DNA of 64,000 nucleotides, taken from contig OY292278.1 of NCBI GenBank assembly GCA_958496175.1, positions 21,514,001 through 21,578,000 on the forward strand. The letters run 5' to 3'. The translations under genes were made by a program, and so were the position numbers. The notes beneath the pieces are model-generated. The model was given only the letters and a program-made list of their open reading frames with translations, searched no databases and had not been told where the DNA came from. This DNA is from Sisyra terminalis. Taxonomy: Eukaryota; Arthropoda; Insecta; Neuroptera; Sisyridae. Shown here one piece after another: positions 29,801 to 41,335 of this stretch (its first letter is position 1; every line of letters starts with the position of its first letter).

Positions 29801-30116
29801 AAAACATGTTCAAGCCTTTTATATCAATTAAACGTTGTTCAATGTATTTCTAGATTTGATTCGAAACGAAGTATGTTTGGACTATTCTCTGTTCATTGGA
29901 ATATTGGTCACTTGGGTACTCATTCAATTGATTATATTCGTCGGCTGTGTTATGGTCGTTCGCCGTTATAAAAAATATTATGATATTGCCTACGATCGGC
30001 AATCATTAAGTGATATTCATCGCAATTTTGGATTTGGATCCAGTAATTTAGATCGAAGGGTACATTGGGCAGACCAAAACACTTGTCCACAATGTCCTCA
30101 TATGATTATTGAGTAA
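20865..30116 (+). CDS. PAN/apple + zona pellucida domain membrane protein, ten exons
   Basis: Exons: 20865-20913, 23254-23580, 25217-25537, 25595-25897, 26053-26257, 28402-28554, 28613-28764, 28828-29066, 29542-29776, 29854-30116; phases agree, 748 residues. Residues 1-17 are a signal peptide (ISVVLAACIFIQGFC). Exons 2, 3 and 4 each encode a Cys-rich PAN/apple-like module (CIEKCQIDELC; QQCAQFC; CRRHCEEEYRFNC). A ZP domain runs from ~C337 to ~C586 with ZP-type cysteines (GCSTYG, PQCGV, VGCLLD, GCPVD, FCTLDC). A dibasic KR at ~597-598 may be the processing site; a membrane helix spans ~673-697, with a short cytoplasmic tail. This is the architecture of insect apical-matrix proteins such as nompA, neyo, nyobe, morpheyus and trynity; I cannot tell which. 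The exon 3 donor (GTACGT at 25538) is the least certain junction. Confidence 0.88.
22197..22316 (+). mobile_element. Family B TIR element, copy 2
   Basis: CCTGTTAGAAAA, then GGCATTTAAAGGCATTTTAA and AAAAAACCCATTAAGAGTCG; it ends TTTCAAAATACCTTTTTTAA. In intron 1 of the PAN-ZP gene. Confidence 0.65.
22629..22726 (+). mobile_element. Family B TIR element, copy 3 (degraded)
   Basis: Core AATGTTCAAAAAACACATTA and TTAGAAGTCGTTTAAAATAA retained; ends eroded. Confidence 0.5.
23985..24356 (+). mobile_element. Family B TIR element, copy 4, split by a foldback insertion
   Basis: Left part 23985-24071 and right part 24300-24356 together make a normal family B copy. The insert is flanked by a 17-bp duplication of family B sequence differing at one base. 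In intron 2 of the PAN-ZP gene. Confidence 0.7.
24072..24299 (+). mobile_element. 228-bp foldback element with hammerhead-like core and 17-bp target duplication
   Basis: Arms 24073-24116 and 24215-24258 are near-perfect inverted copies (CAAGTTTCAGAGGACTAGGA and its inverse). The loop holds CTGAGGA at 24172, a GGCTT...AAGCC helix, GAAA at 24196 and CGTCGCGAATA. A unique tail (24259-24299) lies only on the right. The target duplication GGCATTTTAAAT(T/G)TAAT is at 24055-24071 and 24300-24316. The GAAACGTC context and asymmetric terminal inversion resemble Penelope-like element ends; this is inference. Confidence 0.65.
24357..25216. other. Remainder of PAN-ZP intron 2
   Basis: 24357-24540 is GC-richer than its surroundings and has broken frames; it may be old transposon sequence, but I could not identify it. 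The rest is plain AT-rich intron. Confidence 0.3.
26620..26731 (+). mobile_element. Family B TIR element, copy 5
   Basis: AATTAAAGGCATTTAAATGT, AAAAAACCCTTTAGAATTCA, then GATTTTAAAATGCC. In intron 5 of the PAN-ZP gene. Confidence 0.6.
26945..27705. mobile_element. Large foldback element, ~760 bp with ~350-bp arms
   Basis: The two arms face each other around ~27330. Pairs visible include GCTCTACAAAAAAGGTCTCG with CGAGACCTTTTTTGTAGAGC, CATTGACCTATTTTCCCAAT with its diverged inverse, AACATATATTCC with GGAATATATGTT, and CAAAGCGCATTTTTTCCTCC with its diverged inverse. No coding frame. In intron 5 of the PAN-ZP gene. Confidence 0.75.
27719..27843. mobile_element. Family A TIR element, copy 5 (right half)
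   Basis: GGGCCGATTTATTCGCGAAT, AAAGTAGAAAATGCAACGTT, then CCAGATATTGACCGATCTAA and GGAACTTGAGCC. The left half is missing. Confidence 0.6.
29104..29231 (+). mobile_element. Family B TIR element, copy 6 (well preserved)
   Basis: CCTGTTAAAAAAGGCAATTA at left and GCTTTTTTTTAACAAGG at right, with the family core between. In intron 8 of the PAN-ZP gene. Confidence 0.7.
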
Positions 30117-30153
30117 TAAATAATCATCGCTCCTATAATGACGACCAAAGATT

Positions 30154-30159
30154 AATAAA
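30154..30159 (+). terminator. Polyadenylation signal of the PAN-ZP gene
   Basis: AATAAA 38 bp after the stop, followed by an A-run. Confidence 0.5.
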
Positions 30160-31004
30160 AAAAAAACAGTCAATTTGTAAAACCCGATACTGCCGGAGTT
30201 CAAAGAATTTTCGTTTTTAATTTTTCATTCCTATCTATTATAATTTTTGCAGCTTTAAGAACTTATATGTATAGAAAAATAATACTATTTTTGAAATAAT
30301 TGAATTTAGTTACCGTTTTTATAATTTTTATGTTTGAATTTCTAAAATATATTAAGTTTCATGAATTTCGATTTTACAATTTTAATGAAATTATCTAAGA
30401 TTTTTTTACAAATATCAATATTCCTATTAAAATTAATATAATTATTTTTTTAAGTAGAACAATAGGATAGTTTTGATAGGAATTTCGGAAAAAAAAGTAA
30501 ATATTTGCTGCAGATGGTAAGTGTACAGATTAAAAGATATTGTATCTTTTTACTTATTTGTAGAATCGTAAAGGTTTGTAAATGATGAAACAAATTATTT
30601 AATACGTAAATGTGCAATATTCATTTATTTATATCAGGCCACGAATAAACTATACAACAATTAATACTTTGCGAGAGAACTGACTAATTTGTCGTAAATT
30701 TAAACCAAAAATGCGAGGAAAATGGAGACAATGTTGTACTATAAAAACAAAGGATATACTTATAAAATCAGTTGCTAATCAAAGGAGTGGTTGTAAAAGG
30801 TTCCAAGCTATTTGATCCTCCGATAAAATTTTTCCGACCTTGACCGACAGGTCACGGTGACCGCTCTAAAACCGATAAGTGTTGGGTTCGGTCCTCGATT
30901 CGAACAAATTTTTGATATTTTTCGGATTCGGATTTTTATTAACCCTAGAGTTGCTGCAGGCCTAAGTAATTATAGAATGACGGTAAATAACAATTAAAAA
31001 AATA
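30160..31004. other. Convergent intergenic region containing a SINE
   Basis: Between the 3' ends of the PAN-ZP and SMC1 genes. 30160-30830 is AT-rich with nothing recognised. Confidence 0.35.
30838..31000 (+). repeat. tRNA-derived SINE (family S), copy 2
   Basis: GGTGACCGCTCTAAAACCGA, B-box-like GGGTTCGGTCC, then the shared tail CTAGAGTTGC and GACGGTAAATAACA. The box A region is disturbed. Confidence 0.65.
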
Positions 31005-31450
31005 TCCCTGGATAAAATATCCCTAAGACAAAAGAATCTTGACTAAATATTCCGACAACGAAATATTTGGCAAAACTACGATTCTTCTGGTACCACGATT
31101 TAAAGACAGATTCTTATAGATCTCGATGAAGCTAAACGAGAAAAAAAAAGATTATTTTTTCGATAACTCGCTTAGTTAATGAAATATCGAAATTTAAAAA
31201 TTGATTTATTTTACATTTTTTTTGACGGATTTCTCTAAATTTTGAAAAAATAAATAAATATAATCGCTTACAACCACGGCTCCATCTATTTTTTGTGCTA
31301 AAAAGTATACACAAGGGGTCCAGGGGCGAAGCCTGTTAAAGGTCCTTTTTAGCAACATCTGACAACGTTGCATTTTCTACTTTGTTTTTAATTTAGTTCA
31401 CGAATAAATATAGCTATGGGTGTAATCCCCCAATCTCAGTCGAGGCTTTA
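31005..31450. repeat. Dispersed repeat family E, copy 2, carrying a family A fragment
   Basis: CTACGATTCTTCTGGTACCA through CGGCTCCATCTATTTTTTG and a CCAGGGGCGAAGCC tail, continuing after a family A insertion at ~31343-31408 with GTGTAATCCCCCAATCTC. It matches 47465-47765 on the same strand, and the inverse of part matches 47945-48100. Confidence 0.55.
31343..31408. mobile_element. Family A element, copy 6 (left-end fragment)
   Basis: GGTCCTTTTTAGCAACATCT followed by GACAACGTTGCATTTTCTAC and TTCACGAATAAAT, then family E sequence resumes. Confidence 0.55.
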
Positions 31451-32058
31451 CCTCTAGACTCCTTGTAAATAGTTTTTCTGATAACATTTTAAAAAAAAAA
31501 TAGAGAAAAGAAAAGGAAAATAATTAATAATGATGGGAACGATTGAATTTGGGCCTTGATTTTCAAGATCATAGTGATGAAAATAAGAAATAGGGAAGAG
31601 AACGATTACATTTGGTTCTTTTTTCAGAATAAAATTAGATTAAAAAAAATAGTAATTAATAATTGAAAGATCAATTATTGTCGGGGATGTTTTGTAAGGG
31701 GATCATGACGTCTGATACCGATATCTGATACGTTATTAGGCACTATTGGGCCTATTAACAAACAATAAAAGTTGATCCAATTCATACTAATGATAGTCCT
31801 AGAACAGTCTAGAAAATTTTAAAGTTTTATTGCCCTCTAATACTTTATTGTCTTATGCTTTTGTGTTACACTACCAAAAAAGATTAGGAGGTTCTGCTCT
31901 ATTTTAAATATCTCTATGAACCAAACCTCAGCTCAAGTAGGATATTAGTTGTGAAGGTTTTACTGTAAACGTTTGTATTTCAAACATGATAAAATGTTTC
32001 TTTCAACTAGTAGTAGAAAGAAGACATATATAATAAGAAAATTGTTTTTTCAATTAAA

Positions 32059-32064
32059 TTTATT
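32059..32064 (-). terminator. Polyadenylation signal of SMC1
   Basis: AATAAA on the minus strand ~130 bp after the stop; a second overlapping candidate lies four bases further on. Confidence 0.45.
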
Positions 32065-32191
32065 TATTTAAAAAATTAATTTAAAACACTAAGTATAAAT
32101 GTGTAAGATATATCATTATAGTTGGATTATTGAATAACATACGTCAATTTAATCTATTTAAAATATTTAAAACTGTAATTCACAAAAATAT

Positions 32192-35100
32192 TTACTGGAA
32201 ATGTTCATACTTCGAAAGATCCAATGTTAACACTTTACTTATTAAGCAATCTCCAATCTAAAAAACAAAGAAATACATAGTTAAATTAAAAAAAAAGTCC
32301 AATTTAAATAATAAAATTGTCTTACATTTGGTACAACACCAATCAACGCATCTGCATGACTGTAAAATTCTTCTTTCAAAGAAATGACAATAGTTTGTAA
32401 CGTGGAGGTTTTTTCCATAATATAAGCTGCTACTTTGCCAATATTTGTATTATCCAATGCAGCATCGATTTCATCCAAAACAAAGAATGGAGCGGGTTGA
32501 TAACTATGGATGGCGAACAGTAAAGCTAAGGCAGCCACAGTCTTTTCTCCTCCCGATAAATTAGCCATTGGTTGAAACCGTTTACCAGGAGCCACACAGT
32601 TGTAGTTGATACCATCGAGATAGGGTTCTTCGGCGTTTTCTGGCACCAAAAATGCTTGAGCCGACTGATTTTTGGCTAATGACTAAAAAAGTAAAATTAA
32701 GAATTTTTTTTTTTACTTTTGTGATATTAAGAAGTTAATACTTTGTAAATCATGTCGATTTCGTTGGCCACATGTTCAAAACATGTCATAAAACGGTCTC
32801 GTCGTTCTTTTTGTATTTTTTCAAACTCTTGTTTAGCTTTTTTGGCACGTTTACGAGCAGTTTCTAATTCTTCATTGGTCGATTGCAATTTTCCGGAAGC
32901 TTGTTCCAATTTTAAAATAGCCTACAAGATTAAAAACAAAACTTTTATCACCACAAAATTAATTTAAATAGAAGACTGAAATATAATATATTGGCTAAAG
33001 TGGTCTATTGCAAAGATATTGTAATGGTTAAAGTATAGTAACTTAACAAAGGAATGGGTTACGGAAGAAAGATTGTGTTATGCGAAGGGTTATTGTTTCT
33101 CTATCTTTAAGTAAGTCTTTGTCTCTATCTTTAAGTAAGTCTTTGCATATAATTTTTATTTTTGGAGAGGCTAAGATATAAAGACGCTGGCCCTGTGGTA
33201 GCGGACAGGGTCGTACTTAAATTAATCAAAACAAAAGCTTTTTTGGCCAATAATTATACAAAGTTAATAGTGAAAAGGAAGCGTCCACCTGTTACTAAGG
33301 TTTACGACTCTATTAGGGGATGAACAATCCGACGCTTGGCGAATTCTGCGTCGCAATAATAGGACGATAAATGATGAATAAGAATTCGAAAGAAGGAAGT
33401 TTTACGGAATATTAAGGGGAAGCAGTGACAACAATAGAAGAGATTCGACGAGGCCTGGAAGGAACCAAAAATGTATAGACCTGGGAACTTGGTATTAATT
33501 AAACGAGATCGGGCCGCTTCGGAACAGTTACGGAAATTGGATTTATGACGACTAAAAATAAATGTGTATTCGAAAAACATGTTTTCAATGCAGTCGAAAA
33601 TGGGGCCCATTTGACACAACAACTAACTCCGCAACTCCGACATGCGGTATATATAGAAGGCGATTTCCATCGATGGATTACAGCACGAAGTATAGGTACC
33701 AGGAGTCCAAACGTAATGTTAAAAAATGGTATCAATTTGAGGTCCAGTACCGATAGTCCGCAACAGAGTACACATTTGAATCATTACGCGGTAAGTGCTG
33801 TTGTTATTAGAAACTGTAAATTCTAATATATTGTACAATGGGAAAATGTATTAATATATGGCGCTGTGATTACAGTATTCCTGCGGTAAAAATCGATGAG
33901 CCTTCGACAGTCTTCAACGAAACTTCTACCTTCTTAAGCGCTATATAAAAAAACACTTAAACGCTTCTATTAAATTAATTGTCACGTAAATCAAAAATTC
34001 AATAGATAATTTTTGTTACACCGTTTTTGTATGTTAAATTAAGGTCCGACATACGACCTAAAGATTTCACCTACAAGGGACCTTATTTGATTAATTATGT
34101 TTTAGGTAACAACAAAGACTGTCTAAAAGATATCCTGGGGGCGGAACGTAATTTTTTCATACCATCTTTACAGCAGATCTTCTGAAATCAAGACGTGTTG
34201 ATCTGGGGGATGATGGGGCCGATAGCGAGGAAGCCGAGGACGACTTCTAGAGTAGCGAAACCGATTGTTAGCAAAAATGGGAGAATATATAAGTCGTGAA
34301 CTTTAGCAACAGGCAGGCGCTTCCCTTTCACTAATAACTTTATATCATTATCGGCCAATAAAGACATTAGCCTACTGGTGACCGAGTGGTTTAGGCGACC
34401 GCTCCAAAACTGGTTGGTTTTGGGTTCAATCCACGAATCCAGCTAATATTCAATATTTCTCGATTACGAATTTTTACTAACGCTAGAGTCGCTCAAAACC
34501 TTATTAGTCATAAAGCGACGGTAAATAGCAGTTAAACAAAGACATTATTAAAAGTTTGTGTTTTAATTAATTTAAGTGCGACCCTGTCTACTACCACAGG
34601 GCCAGCACATTACTACACAACAGCTAGTTCGCAAATGTAAAAGATAGTTCAGCTATTAAATCAGAACTCTCAAATATTCGAATCTAAATTGTAAGCTCAG
34701 AACGATTAACTTTAGAAAGAAGAAGAAGCTTTATATTTTGTAACCCTCTACTTACTTTCATGTTTGGTGCTTGAATTTTCGTAACAGTGTCCTGTAAACT
34801 TTTAATGGATTTTTGTAAACTATTCTCCATTTTCTTGATATCATCTGGATCTTCAAGATCTCGCATATTTCGTGAAAGTGATCGATAATCAATTTTGATT
34901 CTGAAATTACAAAAAAATAAAATAATTAATCAAAAGAAAACTAGTTCTATTGTTTTACAGTACCTGCTTTCTCTGTCAAACATCACCACAGAACTTGAAC
35001 TGTGCGTTGATGTATTTTCTGAACCGGTTGGTGTTTCATGGGCGATATCTTCCATATTTCCAATCTCCATTGGAATGGCAATATCGTCCATTTTACATTG

Positions 35101-38100
35101 TTTAAGTATATTATGGCGAGCGCTACGTTTACCTTCAATTTTCGCTTCAAGAGACGTAACTTGTTTTTGCGCTGCTTGGATATCTTTGGCAATGGTCCCC
35201 ACTTCTCTTCGAGCTTTGCCAACTTCTTCTTCCATTTGATCTGAATCGTTTTTGCGGGCTCCTTTTTCTGTTTTTAATTTGTCAATATGCATCATGTCCT
35301 TATCAAGTTCTTGCATATGTTTGGCTTCGATTTTACGACAGGATTCTAGTTCTTCTTCGTCATCATGAGCGGCACGTTCCCAACGAGCAACATTACCTGT
35401 TTAAAAAAGAAGAGGAATTAAATTACAATTGTTAATTTTCTTTTAAAATAATTTACTTAGTGTATCTCGACTGCGTTCAAATTCCAAGTTGCTAGTGATT
35501 CGATTGATTTGCATTTCGAATTCTAAACGTTTTTGTTTTCGCTGTTCTTGAGTACGTAATTCTCGTTCCTCATACTGACGAATATTATTGACACCGATTT
35601 GCTCACAAAAGCTAGTGAATACTACATCTTCAACATTGTTCATATTCTCTTTAATTTCTTCGATTTTCTGCTCTCGGATTTGCATCGTTTTTTCAATTTC
35701 GGCAATTGTTGGACCAAATTCTTTCATTTCCTTCTCTAATCTATTGATTTCTTTATCAATGTTTTCGATTTCTTTTGTTGTTGTTTCCAGATCATTTTTC
35801 GAATATTTCAATCGCGTTTCATAGCCTCGAATTTGTGAATTAACCGTATTAAGTTCCGACTCTTTGCGCGAATTTTTCATCGATTCTCGAAGTTCCTCGG
35901 ATAGTTTTTCTTTTTGTTGTTTTAATTGAGACATGTGCTTCTCATCCCACCGCTTAGCTTTTCGAGCCAAGTCTACACTACCTCCAGAAATAATTCCCGA
36001 TTTTTGATAGAATGTGCCGTCTAGGGCTACACAATCGTAACGATTTTTCTTGTCAATTTGATAAGCGACTTTCATGGCATCGTCGGGAGTTTCGCAAACC
36101 AAAGCATTGTTGGTTGCAAATAATACAGCACGTTGAATTGCCTGGGGTTGGAATGTTAAAACGTCGTACAGCAGTTTCACACCAGGTGGATTTTGAATGT
36201 TTCGCAATCTTTCTTTCAACGGTTTTGCTTGTAAATAATCCAAAGGTAAAAATGTTTCAGGTTCCAACATTTGTTCTTTTAAATACTGAATACATTGACG
36301 TGCAGTGTGTTCTGTATCAACTACTATAGCTTCCATGTATTTCCCCAAAACTTTCGTAATAGCAACATTGTAACGCTTATGAATTGGTTGACACATAGAG
36401 ATCATGCGATCATACTGAAAAAGAAATTGCTATAAAGAAACTATTTTTCAACCATTCAAAGATATAGACATGAAGTATGGTCTCATATATTTAGTCATTT
36501 TCGACTTTCAAACTTGGTTTTGGAAAATTGGAATTTTGATTTCAAATAACCGAAAAATACATTGTCGTGTATTATTACCAACAGATACCGATATTTGTGT
36601 TAGGACTAAAGTTTGTTTGTGTTACTAATGTAAAGTCAAGAATTTAAATAGTAGAAGATTAATAAGAGAAGAAGACATTATGTTCAAAAATTTCTTAAGT
36701 GAATTAAAAAAGTTAAAAAAAATGAAGACTTGTTTTCCAGAAAGTAAAAATATTCCTAAATATCTCCTTTCCCAATTAACCTTACAACCCCCTAAAATCT
36801 AACTATAGTCATCTATGACAATCCATTTGCGGTTAGCCAAAGTTGACACTAATTGTTAGTATAGCTTACACAGCCTAAACAAGGAAAAGTGATAGTTCCT
36901 TCGGTAGATATCATTGCAATAATTCATACTGTTGAGGTTGAAGAATAGGGCGACTTGTAGTAATGATAATGACGTCATAAAATGGTGACTATATGTTTCT
37001 CGGTATGCCCAAAAGACTGATTTTTCCCAAGACGAATTTTCATCCGAAATCTGACAAAATCTTGCGTCAAATTTAATATATTGTAAATACGTACATTGGA
37101 TCAATTTTCGATACAAATAACAACGATAAAACTGACAAGTGAGAATTTGACGCTATTTTTTAAATTTGTAGCTCAAATCAATTGGGTTCTGTTCGTATCT
37201 CAGGAAAATAATCATGAAGTATAGATACAAGGAGTCCAAACGGTATAAGCTTTCTCATAATATTGATGTATACCAATACAAGACCCTCATAGTTCTCTTT
37301 TCTGTCATTAGCTGCGCATATATTCAGGACATAAGTAAGGTAATAGGAAATTAATTCAATCTTGTAATGTATAATGGGAAATGTGGCGCCACCACTAGTG
37401 TGTTTACAGTACTAACTGAAACCAAAATTATGTACTTTGTGTAAGGTAACTAAGGTAATATAAGTTAGTACTTTAAACACTCTTGTAGCGGCACCACATC
37501 TTGGCACATTTCCAATCGTGCATTGCAAGATTGGAATACATTTTATATAATATTACCTTGGACGTACCGATACCATTATTATTTTTACATAAACAATACG
37601 TCTTATTACTATCAGATGTTTGACTGAATATTTTCTCTTCAACTTCCGGATATTATCGATTTTTTTTTAGTTGTTCATAAAACAACACTTCTCGCGTAAT
37701 AATTTAAACGAATGCTTCTTGCAGAGCAGCGCGCTTTACCGATACTGACCTCAAATTGATGTCATTATTTCATCACAACGTTCAGACTCTTTATCGTGGA
37801 AATAATGTTCGAATAAAAATGATTAAATGAACAACCAGTCTAATGTGTGTTAACACTAAATTGATAAATTCTCAGTTTTTACTACGCATCCGTTACGATC
37901 GAAAATATGAGGTTTCTCGATCACACTACATTAGATCATCATATATGACCATTAAGATTTCATGTTAGATCTACAGATTGAATTCTTGGGTTTCTTTATC
38001 GACTAAAAGGAATATATAAATAAAAACATACAACTCCAGGATAATTAATCTTGAAACGTTCCACGATTTCTTGTTTTTTCTTTCGACGAGAGTCTTCATG

Positions 38101-41100
38101 TTTATCAACTTTAGCATCGCCCAGTTGTTCCACCACATCTTGCAATTGTTTCTCAATTTCTTGAATGCGATCCTTGGATGTTCCAACATCAGATTGCAAT
38201 TCATCACACAGCTTTCTCTTTTCTTTTAACGATTGTTCGTTGGTCCTTAAAAAATGACAAAAGTTAAATAAAAAAATCAATTCAACTTATGTAACCGACA
38301 TATACTGACTTGATATGTTCAGTTAATTTTTCAATTCGTTTTTCCATTTCTTCACGCTCGTGAATTTTTTGTAGGTGACGATATTCCGCATCGGTTCGCA
38401 TTCTAGACGCGTTATCAAGACGATCTTGATCGGCTTTTTGTTCCCGATTAACCGAATCGAGTTCTTGCAAATATCGAGCTGATTGTTTTCCTGCGGCTTC
38501 CTTTAGTCGATGGTATTCACGAACTTGTTCGTCTTCTAGTTGCACATTTCGGCCTTGACTTTGGGATTCGCCGGCAATTGTCTGTTCGTATTCGGCTTTT
38601 TCTCCCTCAACTTTTGCCAATTCGTCTTCCAGTTTACGAATATCGTTATTGTGGGCATCGTTAGCCTTACGAGCCTGTTCCAACATCTTTTGGGCTCCTT
38701 CCAGTTTTTTTTTCATGTGCGAAACACGTTCCTTTGCTTTAATGAATTGGGGACGTTTTTTAGAAGTTTCCGCTTCCTAGAACAAAAAAAGAATAAATAT
38801 AATAAATATTAAAACGTCTTTTTTATTATAAACCTTTTCTCGAATTTCTTGTTCAATTTTGGCCAGTTCTCGACCTAATTTCCCTTGTTCTTTTTTCTTC
38901 TCTTTTAAAACTTCTTCCGCTTTTTCTTTTTTCCGCTCAATTTTTTCAACGTCTCGTTGTTTTGCTTTTAACTCTTCTTCGAGTTCTTTCATTTCACGCT
39001 CGTTGTAGAACAGACGGAATACTTGAAACTCGACTTGCTTTTCCGCCTGAAATTTGATTATAATTTATAATATATTTCCAATAACACTAACAAGTAAGAG
39101 TTACAAGTTCAGCTTTTATTCTGGCATATTTATCGGCTTCTTCTTTTTCCAATTTGGCTTCTTTCTTTTCTGCCGTAATACCTTTCTTTTTCTGGTAGGA
39201 AAATTGGGTTTCTGCTTCGGCTTTTAACATTTCAGCACGGAGTCGTTCGTATTCTTGTTTCAAAGTTCCAGATCTGAAGGTTTTTAGAGATAAGATATAA
39301 AAATTAATATTTCGGTTTTTCAATTTATTCGTACCCGCTAATTTCTTCAAATAAAGCCGTTCGTTCTTTAGGATTTTTCATAGCGATCGATTCAACAGCG
39401 CCTTGGAATACAAGAAAATTTTTGGCTTTAACATTAATGCCGATTTTTTCAAGTTCATTTAAATAAACTTGCTGGGACACCGACTAAAAATATAATTATA
39501 AATTAAAGAATTTAGATATAATATGATGCATTGCTGAAATTTAAAATATCTTGGCTATTTTGATGTCACAATCAACCTAAAATATGAACAATATGAGTTA
39601 CACATATGGATTTTCGTATATCGAGTGAACCAGGGTGATAGATAATACATAGTTCTTAATTTCATTTAACCCTTATTTTCATAAGAAACGGTGTATGTAC
39701 TTATGTACGCGCGTGAAAAGTTATACTTCTTTGGTATAATTAAAAATATGTTTTCAATCTACTACCGTAGCTTCTTCCAGTAGTGCCTAAACTAGCACAC
39801 CAGTTATAAGCGGTTTGTGATAACTAAAATGTGGTACAATTATAAACACAATTTGCTTTTAATATCAAAATACATAACAAGTAAACGTATGTGTTGTGGC
39901 AAAGAGAAGAACAAAGAAAATAAAGTTTAAATACATCGATGTGAGTGGAATACAAATAAAATAATTAATGTCACAAATTTGAACTATCATGTCATTAGTT
40001 GCAACTGTCATTTCGATTTCATTCAATTGCTAATTTTAGTCATTCGTCAGTTGTGTCAATGTTGGGCTGTGAATATTTCATGGAAAATTACTGATTTTGA
40101 AATAAAATATTAAATTGGTTATTTATACGAAGATACGGTATATATACACAATTGGCTGTTTGTACATTTTATATAATAGGTATACATACATTTGGTTACT
40201 TATACAAAATGTATATTATATGAATTAACCGTTTATCAATACCTAATAGGTTACATGTCCAAAAAGTACTAAATAGCGACGTCCTACCAATTATATTAAT
40301 ACAATAGTAATTGTATATTTTATTTACCCATTTATATCTATGTATTGATACTGATTTTTAATTCAAATATAGAAAAATCTAATCTAATATAATGTATCAA
40401 TCGACTTTTCTTACATTATTTTAAATATTGCATTGAATAGTTTCAAAAAATATCTTTCTTTTAAACGTATTTTAAATCTCATTGTTTGGATCTCTTAACA
40501 AATAACAATTGATACTTTTTACTACTGAGATAAGAATGTATAGGTACTTCCGTAATGTAATCATTAGGATCCCCGACCTTAGCGAATTATAAATGTTTAA
40601 ATCTGAATTACATATATAATTCTTATTAACTTTCTATAAGATTTACTTTTGCTTCCTAAATAATAAGTCATTGTAAAATCGTGACACCAGAGCAACCGGG
40701 AATGAGTCTTGAAATATGTATCTCAATGTAGTAAAGAAAATCTCAATAATACTCATTTATTGAAATTATTTTGTATGAGATTTAATCTTTGTACTGCTTA
40801 AACAGTCTTCTATTCTTCACTAAGACTGATCTGATTAGTACAAAAATTAGTACTATAGTAACCAATGGTCTTACTGTGTGATTAATTCTGTGATCTGAGG
40901 AACTTCCATACACAGAACGCATAAAACTTTTTTCCGCGCCATCTTCAAGTTCAAATACTGCAGTTACAGAACAACTAAAACCGAAAATTCAAAATTAAAT
41001 AATTAAAAACAAAATCATAAAAGACTTCTGCTTACCTTCGAGACACAGGCTTATTAATGGAAGCTCCATGGATTAAATCCGAAAATTTCTTAACTCGAAG

Positions 41101-41335
41101 ACTGGTAGTTTTTTCACCCATGACAAAACTAATAGCGTCCATAAAATTTGATTTTCCTTAAATAAATCAATTGTTAATTATTTAATGAATATAAGTTTTG
41201 TTTATACTCGAATACGATGATACCTGAGCCATTTGGTCCAATTACTGCGGTGAACGGTTTTAACGGACCGATAATAAATTTGCCTTTATACGATTTGAAG
41301 TTGTCAACCTCAATATATTTTAATGAGGCTGGCAT
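32192..41335 (-). CDS. SMC1: Cohesin subunit SMC1, complete, 14 exons
   Basis: Exons (- strand): 41335-41224, 41156-41036, 40974-40875, 39483-39335, 39273-39105, 39046-38834, 38776-38310, 38245-38032, 36414-35457, 35396-34964, 34900-34756, 32921-32742, 32682-32326, 32257-32192. All phases agree; 1,227 residues against ~1,233 in human SMC1A. Walker A GPNGSGKS is at 33-40 (split by intron 1), the ABC signature LSGGEK at ~1129 and Walker [11 protein letters not shown] at ~1153-1162. Long coiled coils flank a hinge encoded at the exon 8/9 junction (YPGV|YDRM, then CQP and KVLGK). With SMC3 it forms the ATPase and ring of cohesin, holding sister chromatids. Three introns exceed 1.3 kb and carry transposons; the others are short. 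No disabling change was seen, so the gene looks intact. Confidence 0.95.
33098..33143. repeat. Short tandem duplication
   Basis: Two adjacent copies of a ~23-bp unit, TCTCTATCTTTAAGTAAGTC plus TTTG or similar, in SMC1 intron 11. Confidence 0.7.
33430..34140 (+). pseudogene. Remnant of a Ty3/gypsy-type integrase C-terminal (GPY/F) module
   Basis: With frame changes the plus strand reads [10 protein letters not shown] near 33480-33515, followed after ~500 bp of unrelated sequence (~33542-34045) by [13 protein letters not shown] near 34070-34110. These are landmarks of the GPY/F module at the end of gypsy-type integrases. Stops and frameshifts throughout; nothing functional remains. Confidence 0.5.
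34370..34537 (+). repeat. tRNA-derived SINE (family S), copy 3, with 10-bp target duplication
   Basis: 168 bp. GCCTACTGGTG, then box-A-like GACCGAGTGGTTTAGGCG and box-B-like GGGTTCAATCC, then the family tail (CTCGATTACGAATTTTTACT, GCTAGAGTCGC, AAGCGACGGTAAATAGCAGT). Flanked by AAAGACATTA at 34360-34369 and 34538-34547. The head resembles a Leu/Ser-type tRNA. Confidence 0.8.
36415..38031. other. SMC1 intron 8 (1.6 kb)
   Basis: No coding sequence. It contains the foldback at 37337-37559; the remainder shows no recognised feature. Confidence 0.6.
37337..37559. mobile_element. 223-bp foldback MITE in SMC1 intron 8
   Basis: Ends AAGGTAATA and TATTACCTT; arms pair over ~100 bp (ATGGGAAATGTGGCGCCACC against GCGGCACCACATCTTGGCAC, plus GTGTTTACAGTACTAAC against GTTAGTACTTTAAACAC). 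Confidence 0.65.
39895..40090. repeat. Repeat R, uninterrupted copy (empty site of the LINE)
   Basis: ACATCGATGTGAGTGGAATA, TGTCACAAATTTGAACTATC, CAACTGTCATTTCGATTTCA, GTGAATATTTCA; colinear with the two halves around 17583-18490. In SMC1 intron 3. Confidence 0.65.

Larger units (their letters stand above)
33186..34606. mobile_element. 1.4-kb composite element with ~55-bp inverted ends in SMC1 intron 11
   Basis: Left end GCTGGCCCTGTGGTAGCGGA and right end ...ACTACCACAGGGCCAGC are inverted copies extending ~55 bp (CGACCCTGTC, TTAAATTAAT). Inside lie a broken gypsy-type integrase tail and a SINE. Whether the inverted ends belong to a DNA transposon or to a rearranged LTR element is not resolved. 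Confidence 0.65.

Noticed and set aside
33545..33826. 93-codon plus frame in SMC1 intron 11
   Set aside because: Lies in the unknown insert of a composite mobile element, with no motif and no conserved context.
34370..34450. Possible functional tRNA gene (Leu/Ser-like)
   Set aside because: Box A/B-like motifs are present, but acceptor and anticodon stems do not fold into a full tRNA, and the tail plus target duplication show it is a SINE.
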